In this document: piece by piece, positions 1-8,858 of the stretch
How positions within the stretch are numbered: the first letter of the stretch is position 1
Layout: the number at the start of each line of letters is the position of its first letter
Source of the DNA: Arenibacter aquaticus
Lineage (GTDB): Bacteria > Bacteroidota > Bacteroidia > Flavobacteriales > Flavobacteriaceae
Reading direction: 5' to 3'
Length of the DNA stretch: 64,000 nucleotides
NCBI RefSeq assembly: GCF_003957295.1
Contig: NZ_RQPJ01000003.1
Coordinates: 62,001-126,000, forward strand
Position numbers and translations under genes: made by a program
The notes under the pieces: generated by a model
What the model was told of the DNA's origin: nothing
Databases searched by the model: none
What the model saw: the letters and a program-made list of their open reading frames with translations, nothing else

Positions 1-461
1 TCCGTGTCCTGTAGTCGATAAAGACCACTAGTCTTTTCAAATTCATCATTTCCACGGTGGTTAACCATTACATAAAGACTATTAAAGGCATAGAGCAAAC
101 CTTGGGCGTACCCCATTTGAATAATCGAATCGGCCACTGTTTCCCCTGTCTGTATTTTTAACTTTTCTATTTTGGGTTGTAGCTCTTCGGAACCAATAGC
201 AGGTATTTCCATTCTATACAATGCTCCGTATTGGTCAGCGGTAATCAATCGATCTTTATTGTCGAAAGTCATGGCTACCCATGAGCCTTGGTCGTTATCG
301 GCCGGGCTATAGAGATGTTCGGCCTTAAAGCCAGGCTGTAATTTAAGCTTCGCCAATTTTGGATCTTGCTCTTGGTTACCGGCCGTGTCCATTTTCTTGG
401 AATCCTCACATGAAATGGACAGCAGCACGGTAACAATAAGTACGACAAATAGTCTCGTCAT
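1..461 (-). CDS. Sugar/sorbosone dehydrogenase-like lipoprotein (partial)
   Basis: The gene starts at 461 and runs off the left edge, so only about 153 N-terminal residues are visible. The N-terminus is a lipoprotein signal (MTRLFVVLIVTVLLSISC, lipid Cys at 18). The mature part begins with a phrase of the type LQPGFKAEHLYSP, then WVAMTFDNKDRLITADQYGALYR. That is the first blade of the PQQ/sorbosone-dehydrogenase-like beta-propellers that often carry a C-terminal haem domain in Bacteroidota. The family is inferred from this short stretch only; the catalytic part is outside the window. A terminator at 607-641 separates it from cstA, so it is probably its own transcription unit. Confidence 0.6.
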   Translation of the reverse strand, partial: MTRLFVVLIVTVLLSISCEDSKKMDTAGNQEQDPKLAKLKLQPGFKAEHLYSPADNDQGSWVAMTFDNKDRLITADQYGALYRMEIPAIGSEELQPKIEKLKIQTGETVADSIIQMGYAQGLLYAFNSLYVMVNHRGNDEFEKTSGLYRLQDT

Positions 462-606
462 AATGTTTGGTTTTTGATTAGGTGAGCTAATTTAATTAAA
501 AATTCGGGTTTAGAAAGTCACAAACAATAGAAGTAGTTTTATAATATAACAAATCAGCGACAACGTGTAATACCTAATAATATCTGCGAAAAGCATTTCA
601 ATAAAT

Positions 607-641
607 TAAAAAAGGAACAATAGTTACCCATTGCTCCTTTT
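607..641 (-). terminator. Rho-independent terminator after cstA
   Basis: The arms 610-621 and 630-641 pair at 11 of 12 positions around an 8-nt loop. On the minus strand the stem is followed by a run of six T. It lies 26 bases beyond the cstA stop codon. Confidence 0.75.
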
Positions 642-666
642 GCAAACAACTAACAAACTCAAACTT

Positions 667-2115
667 TTAACCCTCTTGCAACACCTTTACATTTCTTGAA
701 CTCTTTGAAATGGCTATCCAAAAAATAATGGTAATACCAAGTGTAATTAAAGCTCCGCCCATATAGGATATGTCAATGGCCAAATTAAAGCCTTCAGGGG
801 CAATTAATATATAGGTACTGCATACCATGGTCATAAAAATAGCGGGCAAAAATGTTATCCAAAAGAATTTATTGGCATGCAATAAATAAGCAGTTATGGT
901 CCAAAGAACTACCGTGGCCAAGGTTTGATTGCTCCAAGCAAAATAACGCCAAATAATACCAAAATCTATCTGGGTAAGTGCAAAAGCAACGATAAACAAG
1001 GGCAAACTTAGGTAAAGCCTGTTTTTAATCTTCTTTTGATCTGTTTTAAGGATATCGGCAAGAATCAATCGAGCCGACCTAAAAGCAGTGTCCCCGGATG
1101 TAATGGGGGCCGCAACAATACCCAATATAGCTAGTATCCCCCCTATCCTGCCCAACATATTTAATGATATTTCATTGGCTGCCCAAGCTGCATTATTGCC
1201 ATTGGCAAACATAGCCTCATTGAGCGATTCCACATTACCGAAAAAAGTCATGGCTGCGGCAGCCCATATCAATGCAACGATTCCCTCGGTAATCATGGTG
1301 CCATAAAAAATTCTTCTGCCCTGGCTCTCATTCTTCATACAACGCGCCATTAAAGGGGATTGTGTGGCATGAAAACCTGAAATAGCACCACAGGCTATGG
1401 TGACGAACAATATTGGAAACAATGGTGTTTCTTCCGGATTGTTTGTCATATTATGAAGATTCCCTGGAACAATTTCCGGTATGTGATAGTCTCCCAAAAA
1501 AAGCGCCGCAAGTAAGCCCACGGCCATCAGTAGCATGGCAAGGCCGAAAACAGGATACAACTTACCTATCATTTTATCTATTGGCAATAAAGTGGAGAGT
1601 ATATAATAGACCAATATTATCCCTACCCAAACCCAAAGGTTCCACATATTTCCGGTCATCCCATCTATGATCTTGGCAGGCCCCATTAGAAAAACAGTAC
1701 CTACAAACAGTAATAGGATTATAGTAAAGAACCGCATAAAGTGCTTCATTTGGGGACCAAGATATATACCTACCACCTCACTTATACTTAGGCCATTGTG
1801 CCGTACAGACAGCATCCCTGAAAAGTAATCGTGTACCGCCCCCGCAAAAATGCTTCCCAACACAATCCAAAGAAAAGCCGCAGGTCCGAACATGGCTCCG
1901 GCAATAGCGCCAAAAATAGGTCCCAATCCCGCTATATTTAGAAATTGAATCAGAAAAATCCTCCAAGTAGGCAAAGGCATATAATCTATATCATCACGTA
2001 AACTTTCGGCCGGGGTGGGACGATCTTTTTCTACACCAAATATCCGCTCCATTACTTTTCCATAGGTGAAATAGCCCAATATTAAAACAAGGATAGCGGT
2101 TACAAATGAAATCAT
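667..2115 (-). CDS. cstA: Carbon starvation protein A (CstA) family transporter
   Basis: A 482-residue polytopic inner-membrane protein. The N-terminal third carries the CstA signature: GPIFGAIAGAMFGPAAFLW, then AGAVHDYFSGMLSVRHNG. A conserved GFHATQSPLMARCM segment lies near residue 250 and SGDTAFRSARL near 340. CstA proteins import peptides and, in enterobacteria, pyruvate. This is the shorter form usual in Bacteroidota (E. coli CstA has about 700 residues). The start is 15 bases after the stop of the upstream flavoenzyme gene, so it is probably the last gene of the susC operon, and a terminator follows it. The substrate here is unknown. A transporter of small carbon compounds at the end of a PUL suggests uptake of an end product, which is inference. 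Confidence 0.93.
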   Translation of the reverse strand: MISFVTAILVLILGYFTYGKVMERIFGVEKDRPTPAESLRDDIDYMPLPTWRIFLIQFLNIAGLGPIFGAIAGAMFGPAAFLWIVLGSIFAGAVHDYFSGMLSVRHNGLSISEVVGIYLGPQMKHFMRFFTIILLLFVGTVFLMGPAKIIDGMTGNMWNLWVWVGIILVYYILSTLLPIDKMIGKLYPVFGLAMLLMAVGLLAALFLGDYHIPEIVPGNLHNMTNNPEETPLFPILFVTIACGAISGFHATQSPLMARCMKNESQGRRIFYGTMITEGIVALIWAAAAMTFFGNVESLNEAMFANGNNAAWAANEISLNMLGRIGGILAILGIVAAPITSGDTAFRSARLILADILKTDQKKIKNRLYLSLPLFIVAFALTQIDFGIIWRYFAWSNQTLATVVLWTITAYLLHANKFFWITFLPAIFMTMVCSTYILIAPEGFNLAIDISYMGGALITLGITIIFWIAISKSSRNVKVLQEG

Positions 2116-2130
2116 CTTTTAAATATTAAA

Positions 2131-3795
2131 TTACTCTACAATTTGTCCTTTGGACACCAAAACCTCCTTTAGTTTGGTATAGTCCACTTCTTGAACGGCT
2201 GAATTCTGATCAATGGCCAAGACGGCGGCAGCAGCAGCTGATTGCCCCAGTATCATAAATACAGGCTCCATTCTGATAGACCCAAAAGCAATATGGCTAG
2301 AAGATACACAAACGGGAACCAATAGGTTCTTACAATCTTCTTTTTTAGGTACCAATGAACCGTAGGAGATAGTATAAGGTCCGTTGGTACTTACTCCTAT
2401 ATCTCCCTCGTTCTGCACAAAACCATCGGGCTTTACATAGCGCTGCACATTATGGGAATCCATGGTATAAGATCCCATTCCAATAGGCTTGGGCGTAGGG
2501 CTCTTCTTCAACAATTCGTTCTCTGTCATCACAAACTCCCCTATCATTCGCCTTGCTTCCCTAACATAAATCTGATGTGGCCAGTTGCCATTATCCTTAA
2601 ACTCATCCTTGGAGAGTCCCCATTGCTGCATTTTGGTCTGTATATCTTCAGGAACCCTAGGATCATTGGCTACGAACCATAGTAAACCTTTTTGATAATT
2701 TTCATGCTCCTCAATAATCTCTTTTCTTCTCTCATAACTAGCCTCTGGATAATCGTAATTCATCCCTATATTATCACTACTAAAGGGACCGTGATTATTG
2801 GTGTCTGTCTTATGGTTGGGAATAGGATCAAATTTGTTGAACCATTCTTTCCAACCGTGTTCAAACACCCTTGCCAATAGCTCATACTGCATAGGATCAT
2901 ACCCTTCAGGTTTTGGAAATGGCACTCTATTTTCCGGATGATTGGTCATACACATCCTAAAACAATAGGCTTGGATCTTGTCATCCCCACTATACTTCTC
3001 CCCCGGATCCTCCCCGGATACCCTAGGTAACAATCCGCTAGATGGGTCTCCAGGAACTACATATGGTGAAATATCAGATTCAAACCAGTGATTATGGTGC
3101 AAGACACCGGTTTGAACTCCATTCCATTCCTCCCCGTATACATCCTTTCCTTCTCGCCCCACATGATAGCTTACACCTGCGGAGGCCATAAGATCACCTT
3201 CATAAGTAGCATCCAAAAATACAGCTCCTTTATAGGTCTTTCCTGACAGGGTGGTAATAGACGTTATTCTACCGTCCTCCATTACTACGCCGTTTTCCCT
3301 ATCCAACCACTCATCCCTATCAACACGGATCTTCTCTTCTGCCACCATATCCTCAAAAACCTGTTCGGCTACATGAGGTTCAAAAATCCACATGGTCCTA
3401 TTTTCCCCGTCCATTGCAGGGGTACCTTGGCCTTTATTGCCGTATTCCTCCTTTTTCTGCCAGTTCCAGGCCTCTTCAGTATTATAATGTTTCCATACTC
3501 TATGGTAGAATTCACGGGACAATCCCCCAATTACACTTTTATCACCTGTATCGGTAAACCCCAAACCTCCAGAAGACAATCCTCCCAAATGCTTATCAGG
3601 AGATACTACAATAACCGACTTCCCCGAGCGTTTTGCTTCTACGGCAGCAGAAATGGCCGCAGAGGTACCACCATAAATAACAATATCCGCCATGTTTTCA
3701 TCTTTGGGCGGCTTACTATCCTTACAGCTGCTAAAAAGGCCAGATACGATAACCATCAATATCACATAACCCATGTACTTTACTTTATAACCCAT
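2131..3795 (-). CDS. FAD-dependent oxidoreductase lipoprotein (FAD_oxidored family), copy 1
   Basis: A 554-residue protein. A lipobox FSSC puts the lipidated Cys at 24, so it is periplasmic or surface bound. The Rossmann FAD-binding segment [14 protein letters not shown] is at residues 37-50, followed by GGLSSGGLGFTDTG. The C-terminal part has the family block [18 protein letters not shown] and GQSAAAAA, which closes the FAD site. Members are often mis-named xanthan lyase; nothing here supports lyase activity. It is a close paralogue of the protein at 5446-7131. Each sits directly downstream of a sulfatase, which suggests oxidation of a desulfated sugar or similar hydroxy compound. The substrate cannot be read from sequence. 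Confidence 0.85.
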   Translation of the reverse strand: MGYKVKYMGYVILMVIVSGLFSSCKDSKPPKDENMADIVIYGGTSAAISAAVEAKRSGKSVIVVSPDKHLGGLSSGGLGFTDTGDKSVIGGLSREFYHRVWKHYNTEEAWNWQKKEEYGNKGQGTPAMDGENRTMWIFEPHVAEQVFEDMVAEEKIRVDRDEWLDRENGVVMEDGRITSITTLSGKTYKGAVFLDATYEGDLMASAGVSYHVGREGKDVYGEEWNGVQTGVLHHNHWFESDISPYVVPGDPSSGLLPRVSGEDPGEKYSGDDKIQAYCFRMCMTNHPENRVPFPKPEGYDPMQYELLARVFEHGWKEWFNKFDPIPNHKTDTNNHGPFSSDNIGMNYDYPEASYERRKEIIEEHENYQKGLLWFVANDPRVPEDIQTKMQQWGLSKDEFKDNGNWPHQIYVREARRMIGEFVMTENELLKKSPTPKPIGMGSYTMDSHNVQRYVKPDGFVQNEGDIGVSTNGPYTISYGSLVPKKEDCKNLLVPVCVSSSHIAFGSIRMEPVFMILGQSAAAAAVLAIDQNSAVQEVDYTKLKEVLVSKGQIVE

Positions 3796-3842
3796 TGTTT
3801 TAAATTTATAAAATTATTAATGTCTATACTTTATATTTCCTA

Positions 3843-5348
3843 TTATTTTGATGAGTTGCCTTGCACAATAGCAGCTAACGCTCCACTAAGTTCATGCGCC
3901 CTCCTCGGCAAACTGTCTATAAGATTATGTGCTTCCGAGAGGTCATTTTCCAGATTGTACAATTCTCCTTTACCCATGTTGGCACCATTGGGCTCTATAT
4001 ATTTCCATTTACCCATTCGCAATCCTTTATCCCCTCTTCCTGATTGGACAACTACAGAGGTTCTAATAGCTACTTCATCATCCCCTTTTAAAACGGGCAA
4101 CAAATTATAGCTATCTATCCCCTCATTTTCTTTTAAATCAAAATCCAATACTGCGGCAAGGGTAGCCATAATATCATTTAAGGCAAAAAGCTCTTTAGAA
4201 ATAGTATTGGCCGGAATATTTCCTGGCCATCGGGCAATAAAAGGTGTCCTAACACCACCCTCCCATACGGTTTGTTTGGTCCCTCTTAATTTTCCATTTG
4301 GGTTGTGAACTTGCTGATCGGCAACTTTTACCTCCATCTCCTTTAAATTGTTACTCACCTTAGAAAAGTCTGTTTCCCTACTTGTGGCAGTAAAAGTAGA
4401 CCCGTTATCACTGGCAAATAGTACCAAAGTATTATCGCTTAGCTGTAAGCTATCCAGCGTTTTTAAAAGCTTTCCAATGTAAAAATCCAATTCGTGAACA
4501 TAGTCTCCATAGAGTCCGGCATCGGTTGACCCTATAAAATTATCACTTACGGCCAATGGAATATGAGGTACGTAAGGAGCATAATAAAGAAAAAATGGGT
4601 TGTCTTTATCTTTATCCACGTGGTCCGTCAAAAATTGTGTGCTCCTATCCGTAATAAAAGAGAGGTACTGCTCTCTGGGGAATAGCTTTAAATGCTCCTT
4701 GTTCTGTGCAGCATCCACGTTATAGTAGTCGTGCTCCAGAATCCCCATAATCTTATTGCCCTCCAATACCCAGCATTCACTTGCACAACTGAATCCCAGC
4801 CAATGCTCAAATCCATGGTCCACAGGACCGCCACTGACCGGTCTGCTCAGATCTATATTGGCCCCATTGTTATCTGCTTTAAACTTGCCATAACCTACTG
4901 GTTTCTTCCCGTCCATTGTAGGGAAGCTTGCCCCTAAATGCCATTTGCCATAACCTGCGGTTGTATATCCCTTCTTTTCTAGCATTTGCATAAGGGTAAG
5001 TTGATCGGGTTCAATCAAAGACGGCTCATAATTGGACATGACCCCAGATTTCTTCCTACTTCTAAAAGGATAAGTCCCGGTCATCAATGCAAATCGGGAT
5101 GGGGAACATACCGAAACCGGACAATAAGCATCGGTCAGCCTTATGCCCCCCATAGCCAATTTATCAAGGTTGGGGGTTGGAATCAACGAATTTGGATTGT
5201 ATATCCCAAGGTCACCATAGCCCAAGTCATCGGCCAAGATTAAAACAATATTGGGATGGGCTTGTTTGGTGTTTTTATCTTGGCCACATGAAAGCAACAA
5301 CAACCCTAACACCATAAGCAGACACCTAAAAGGAAACGTCTTCCCCAT
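3843..5348 (-). CDS. Sulfatase (formylglycine-dependent, lipoprotein), copy 1
   Basis: About 501 residues from the chosen start. The start at 5348 gives a clean lipoprotein signal (MGKTFPFRCLLMVLGLLLLSC, Cys21). An in-frame ATG at 5465 would add 39 residues, bury the signal and overlap the upstream gene by 20 bases. The metal-site start is NIVLILADDLGYGD (D40, D41). The formylglycine motif is C-S-P-S-R with Cys81, followed by FALMTGTYP. Further family features are the GKWHLG motif and the HIPL and DNGS segments. It belongs to the S1 arylsulfatase family and removes sulfate esters from glycans or smaller molecules in the periplasm or at the cell surface. No maturase gene is in the window. It lies between the two flavoenzyme genes in the susC operon. 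Confidence 0.9.
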   Translation of the reverse strand: MGKTFPFRCLLMVLGLLLLSCGQDKNTKQAHPNIVLILADDLGYGDLGIYNPNSLIPTPNLDKLAMGGIRLTDAYCPVSVCSPSRFALMTGTYPFRSRKKSGVMSNYEPSLIEPDQLTLMQMLEKKGYTTAGYGKWHLGASFPTMDGKKPVGYGKFKADNNGANIDLSRPVSGGPVDHGFEHWLGFSCASECWVLEGNKIMGILEHDYYNVDAAQNKEHLKLFPREQYLSFITDRSTQFLTDHVDKDKDNPFFLYYAPYVPHIPLAVSDNFIGSTDAGLYGDYVHELDFYIGKLLKTLDSLQLSDNTLVLFASDNGSTFTATSRETDFSKVSNNLKEMEVKVADQQVHNPNGKLRGTKQTVWEGGVRTPFIARWPGNIPANTISKELFALNDIMATLAAVLDFDLKENEGIDSYNLLPVLKGDDEVAIRTSVVVQSGRGDKGLRMGKWKYIEPNGANMGKGELYNLENDLSEAHNLIDSLPRRAHELSGALAAIVQGNSSK

Positions 5349-5445
5349 GGAGTGGTAATGGCCATCCTTTCGCCAGCATTGTAGCAGTAACCTCCTTTGA
5401 AAATATGGTAACATCATAATACTCTGTGGTATAAACTGATAATAT

Positions 5446-7131
5446 TTATTTAATTCTTTGGCCATCCTTCAAAAGTCTGTCCCTTAAAATTGGGTACTGC
5501 ACTTCTTGGACATCGCTTTTGCCATCTATGGCCAAGGCCGCTGCAGTTGCTGCCGTTTGGCCCAAGACCATAAATACCGGTTCCATACGGATAGACCCAA
5601 AGGCAATATGGGTTGAACTTACACATACTGGGACAATAAGATTTTTGCATTCCTCTTTCTTAGGAACCAATGACCTATAACTTATGGGATAAGGTTTAAA
5701 ACCATGGGCTTCCACATTACCCTCGTTTTGCACATAGTCATTGGCATCTACATACCGTTGCACATTGTGGGAATCCATCCCATAGGCTGCCATACCTATG
5801 GCATCTTCTGCCACTTTTAACCCCTCACAATTATGTTGTGTCATAACATAATCGCTGATCATTCTCCGTGCCTCTCTTATATATAGCTGTTGTTGCCAGC
5901 CATCTGCCCTTTCAAATTCATCCTTTGTCGTTCCCCATCTAGATGCCTCTTTACGCACTTCTTCGGGGATACGGGGATGATTGGCCAGGGTCCACATAAG
6001 CCCCATTTGGTAGTTCCTATGATCCTCGATGATCTTTTCCCTCTCCGCATAAGAAGCCTCGGGGTAGTCATAATTCCTGCCGATATAATCGGTAGAAAAG
6101 CCGAACTTGTTGTTCGTATCGGTTTTTCTATTGGGCATACTGGAATTGATCCAGGGCAAAAGGGAATTGCCATAACTGTACATCTCTCTAATTGGCCCTT
6201 TTCTCGCCTCATAGTTACGGAAAAGAAGCTCGTAATTTATTTCATCGTAATTGGATGGTTTTTGAAAGGGTATTCGATTGTCCGGGTGATCGGTCAAACA
6301 CATCCTAAAACAGTAGGCCTGTATCTTTTTATCTCCTTCACTCTCCAATCCGGGTTTCTCATTAACATTTGGCAATAGTCCAGATGATGGGTCGCCTTTT
6401 ACCACATAGGGGTCTACTCCCGGAATAAAATTATGGTTAAATGCATTTTTGGAAACAAATCCGGTCAAGGCCCTATTAATGCTATTGGCCTGTACCCCGT
6501 TCAAGGTTTCCCCATACTCCTCGTTACTCTCCCTGCCCACGGTATAGGAAACTCCTGCCGCCGCCATTAGATCACCTTCATAAGTGGTGTCCAAAAATAC
6601 TTTGCCCTTAAAAGTCTTACCACTTTCCATGGTAATCGATTCAATTTCGCCATTTACTTTTTTAACACCTGAGGCTCTGTTCAAACGTTCGTTATAGACC
6701 ATTTTAATCTTTTCCTTGTCCATCATAGTCTTGTAAACAGAGAGGGCCGCGGAAGGTTCAAAGGTCCACATGGAGGCTTCGCCATCCTCGGTACGGGTTT
6801 GCCCCCCATCCATATAGTCCGATTTTTTCTCCCATTTCCAATTGTTGGGGTCATCGTAATATTTCTTGATGTTCTCATAGAACTCCCTGGAAATTCCTCC
6901 AATGGCCTGCTTATTGCCTATATCTGTTTGCCCCAACCCACCTGTAGTGAGCCCACCTATCCGATTGGTAGGTTCTATCAAAACAACAGATTTGCCCATC
7001 CTACTACTTTGAATGGCAGCTGCTACCCCGGCAGAGGTGCCCCCGTATATTACGATATCGTATTTTTTAGTTTGACCGTTTGATAATTGAACGACCACAA
7101 ACAACAAAAACAAGCTTAATAACTTTTTCAT
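5446..7131 (-). CDS. FAD-dependent oxidoreductase, secreted (FAD_oxidored family), copy 2
   Basis: A 561-residue protein with a type I signal peptide ([19 protein letters not shown]), unlike its lipoprotein paralogue at 2131-3795. The FAD-binding segment [15 protein letters not shown] is at about residues 25-39, followed by [14 protein letters not shown]. The C-terminal block [18 protein letters not shown] matches the paralogue nearly residue for residue. Its start is 3 bases after the stop of the upstream sulfatase gene, so the two are almost certainly co-translated. The pairing suggests the sulfatase product is the oxidoreductase substrate. That is inference from order, and the chemistry is unknown. 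Confidence 0.86.
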   Translation of the reverse strand: MKKLLSLFLLFVVVQLSNGQTKKYDIVIYGGTSAGVAAAIQSSRMGKSVVLIEPTNRIGGLTTGGLGQTDIGNKQAIGGISREFYENIKKYYDDPNNWKWEKKSDYMDGGQTRTEDGEASMWTFEPSAALSVYKTMMDKEKIKMVYNERLNRASGVKKVNGEIESITMESGKTFKGKVFLDTTYEGDLMAAAGVSYTVGRESNEEYGETLNGVQANSINRALTGFVSKNAFNHNFIPGVDPYVVKGDPSSGLLPNVNEKPGLESEGDKKIQAYCFRMCLTDHPDNRIPFQKPSNYDEINYELLFRNYEARKGPIREMYSYGNSLLPWINSSMPNRKTDTNNKFGFSTDYIGRNYDYPEASYAEREKIIEDHRNYQMGLMWTLANHPRIPEEVRKEASRWGTTKDEFERADGWQQQLYIREARRMISDYVMTQHNCEGLKVAEDAIGMAAYGMDSHNVQRYVDANDYVQNEGNVEAHGFKPYPISYRSLVPKKEECKNLIVPVCVSSTHIAFGSIRMEPVFMVLGQTAATAAALAIDGKSDVQEVQYPILRDRLLKDGQRIK

Positions 7132-7134
7132 CTT

Positions 7135-8763
7135 CTATTTAATTATTGATTGGTTTAGTATTTCCTTTGGAAAATAATCCTTTGGGTAGTTGGGGCTGAA
7201 CATAATGTTTTCCCCTCTTCTTACCAGCTTGCCATCTTTTACCCATTTATGGCCGCGATCCCTCAAATGATCTATCATTTTTTGTCTCCATCGTTTCAAG
7301 CTTTTATTATATTCTGAAAGATTGGCCAAATTCTTTTTTTCTTTAGGGTCCTTAAGTAGATCAAAAAGCTGCTCTTCTCCAGTAACAGCATAATAGATGT
7401 ATTTATATCTTTCATCTGTTAAGCCTGTCCAGCTATTTTCCTTCCAATAGCATTGACCATGCTCCAGGTCCAGGACCTTACGCCACCCCTTATTATTTCC
7501 TTCAATAAGGGGTATCATACTCATACCATCCATTTCAGAGGGTACGGCAACCCCAGCTACGTCCAAAAAAGTAGGCAGTACATCCCTTAGTTCTACCAGT
7601 TCCTTTATAACTTGTCCACGGTCTGCGGTTAGCTCAATACTTTCAGGCCATCTTATAATCATGGGTACAGCTGCGGATCCTTCATAAGGGTAAGACTTTC
7701 GCCATAAGTGGTGGTCTCCCATCATATCCCCATGATCCGAGGAAACAACGATCAAGGTATTTTCCAACTCACCTTTCTTTTCCAACGCCGTTAGAATGTA
7801 TCCTATCTGTTCATCCAAAAAACTAATGGCAGCATAATAGCCCTTACGTGCATTTTCAACTATGCTGTCACTATAATTTCCTCGTGGGGCATTCAATTGT
7901 TGCTCCGGAGAAGGGATACTATTGAACTTTCCAAATTTATCTTCGGACCACTTACCTACATCGGCCAAGGGTATTTCCCTATTTTTATAGAAGTCCAGCC
8001 ATCTTTTGGGCGGGTCAAATGGTGGGTGCGGTCTATGAAAGGCTACTTTCAGAAAAAAGGGATCCTTGGAAGCGTGATCATTGATGAAATCTATAGCTTG
8101 ATTTGCCGTCCAAGCGGTGGGATGCAATTCATCATTATAAGGATATATTCCTGTACGATGATCTGTTGGTCCCAAGCCCGTACCATCAATTTTTAAATCA
8201 GGTGCCTTTTCCTTAAACCAAATATTATAATCGTTTTGGGGATGTCCCCAACCCTCACAAAGTTTTATTTCATGAAATCCGTGCATGAATTTGCTGTTGT
8301 CCAATTCACCCGGTTCCACTTTTAAGGCAACACTTCCTATAGGCTTGTAATGCAATTTCCCTGTAGCAAAGGTATAGTAACCAGCATCCCTCAGCATTTG
8401 TGGCATTTGGTATTTATACTTGGTTGCCATTGGAGCATAGGACAATAAGCCGTTCTTCCAAGGGGCCATTCCGGTCATCAGGGCCGCTCTAGCTGGTAAA
8501 CAGGTTGGAGTGGCGCTATAAGCCCTACTAAACAACGCTCCTTCTCTAGCTATTTGATCCAAATTGGGGGTATGTACAATATTGCTGTCTTCCCCTCCAA
8601 TATAATCTGACCGTAATTGGTCTGGAAATATAAATAGGATATTGGGCCGTTTCTTTTCTACATTTTGGGAATACACCTTAAGGGGAAAGACCAATATCCC
8701 TAAAATAAAGAGCACTGTAAACCTTAATGGGTTTACTTGTAATATGCTTGAATATGTGGTCAT
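7135..8763 (-). CDS. Sulfatase (formylglycine-dependent), copy 2
   Basis: 542 residues from the ATG at 8763. A GTG 36 bases further upstream is in frame but would place charged residues before the signal peptide (hydrophobic stretch FTVLFILGILVF, then VYSQN). The formylglycine motif is C-L-P-A-R with Cys88, followed by AALMTGMAPW. The metal site reads NILFIFPDQL, with Asp48-Gln49 in place of the more common Asp-Asp pair. VSSDHGDMMGDH and the C-terminal LFDLLKDPKEKKNL are typical of S1 sulfatases. It is clearly a different subfamily from the sulfatase at 3843-5348, so the two probably take different sulfate positions. It is the first enzyme gene after susD, separated from it by a strong hairpin. 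Confidence 0.92.
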   Translation of the reverse strand: MTTYSSILQVNPLRFTVLFILGILVFPLKVYSQNVEKKRPNILFIFPDQLRSDYIGGEDSNIVHTPNLDQIAREGALFSRAYSATPTCLPARAALMTGMAPWKNGLLSYAPMATKYKYQMPQMLRDAGYYTFATGKLHYKPIGSVALKVEPGELDNSKFMHGFHEIKLCEGWGHPQNDYNIWFKEKAPDLKIDGTGLGPTDHRTGIYPYNDELHPTAWTANQAIDFINDHASKDPFFLKVAFHRPHPPFDPPKRWLDFYKNREIPLADVGKWSEDKFGKFNSIPSPEQQLNAPRGNYSDSIVENARKGYYAAISFLDEQIGYILTALEKKGELENTLIVVSSDHGDMMGDHHLWRKSYPYEGSAAVPMIIRWPESIELTADRGQVIKELVELRDVLPTFLDVAGVAVPSEMDGMSMIPLIEGNNKGWRKVLDLEHGQCYWKENSWTGLTDERYKYIYYAVTGEEQLFDLLKDPKEKKNLANLSEYNKSLKRWRQKMIDHLRDRGHKWVKDGKLVRRGENIMFSPNYPKDYFPKEILNQSIIK

Positions 8764-8805
8764 TTTTTTAATAGTACTAGGCTTTTGGTATGTGGACACT
8801 ATGAA

Positions 8806-8837
8806 TATTACAGGCTTTTTAATAAAAGCCTGTAATA
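8806..8837 (-). promoter_or_regulatory. Perfect intercistronic hairpin between susD and sulfatase
   Basis: The arms 8806-8819 and 8824-8837 are perfect 14-bp complements around a 4-nt loop. The structure starts 22 bases after the susD stop and ends 43 bases before the sulfatase start. No long T-run follows it on the minus strand, so it does not look like a simple full terminator. A likely role is 3'-end protection of susCD mRNA or partial attenuation, giving more SusCD than enzymes. That role is inferred from position. Confidence 0.7.
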
Positions 8838-8858
8838 CATATTGTGTAAAATATTCAA

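Noticed and set aside
3373-4110. Long plus-strand open frame opposite the first sulfatase and flavoenzyme genes
   Set aside because: It spans two clear minus-strand genes and the gap between them, with no recognisable domain. It is a shadow of real genes.
2131-7131. Xanthan lyase, the usual database name for this flavoenzyme family
   Set aside because: Both proteins show an FAD Rossmann site and the FAD_oxidored C-terminal block; there is no lyase fold.
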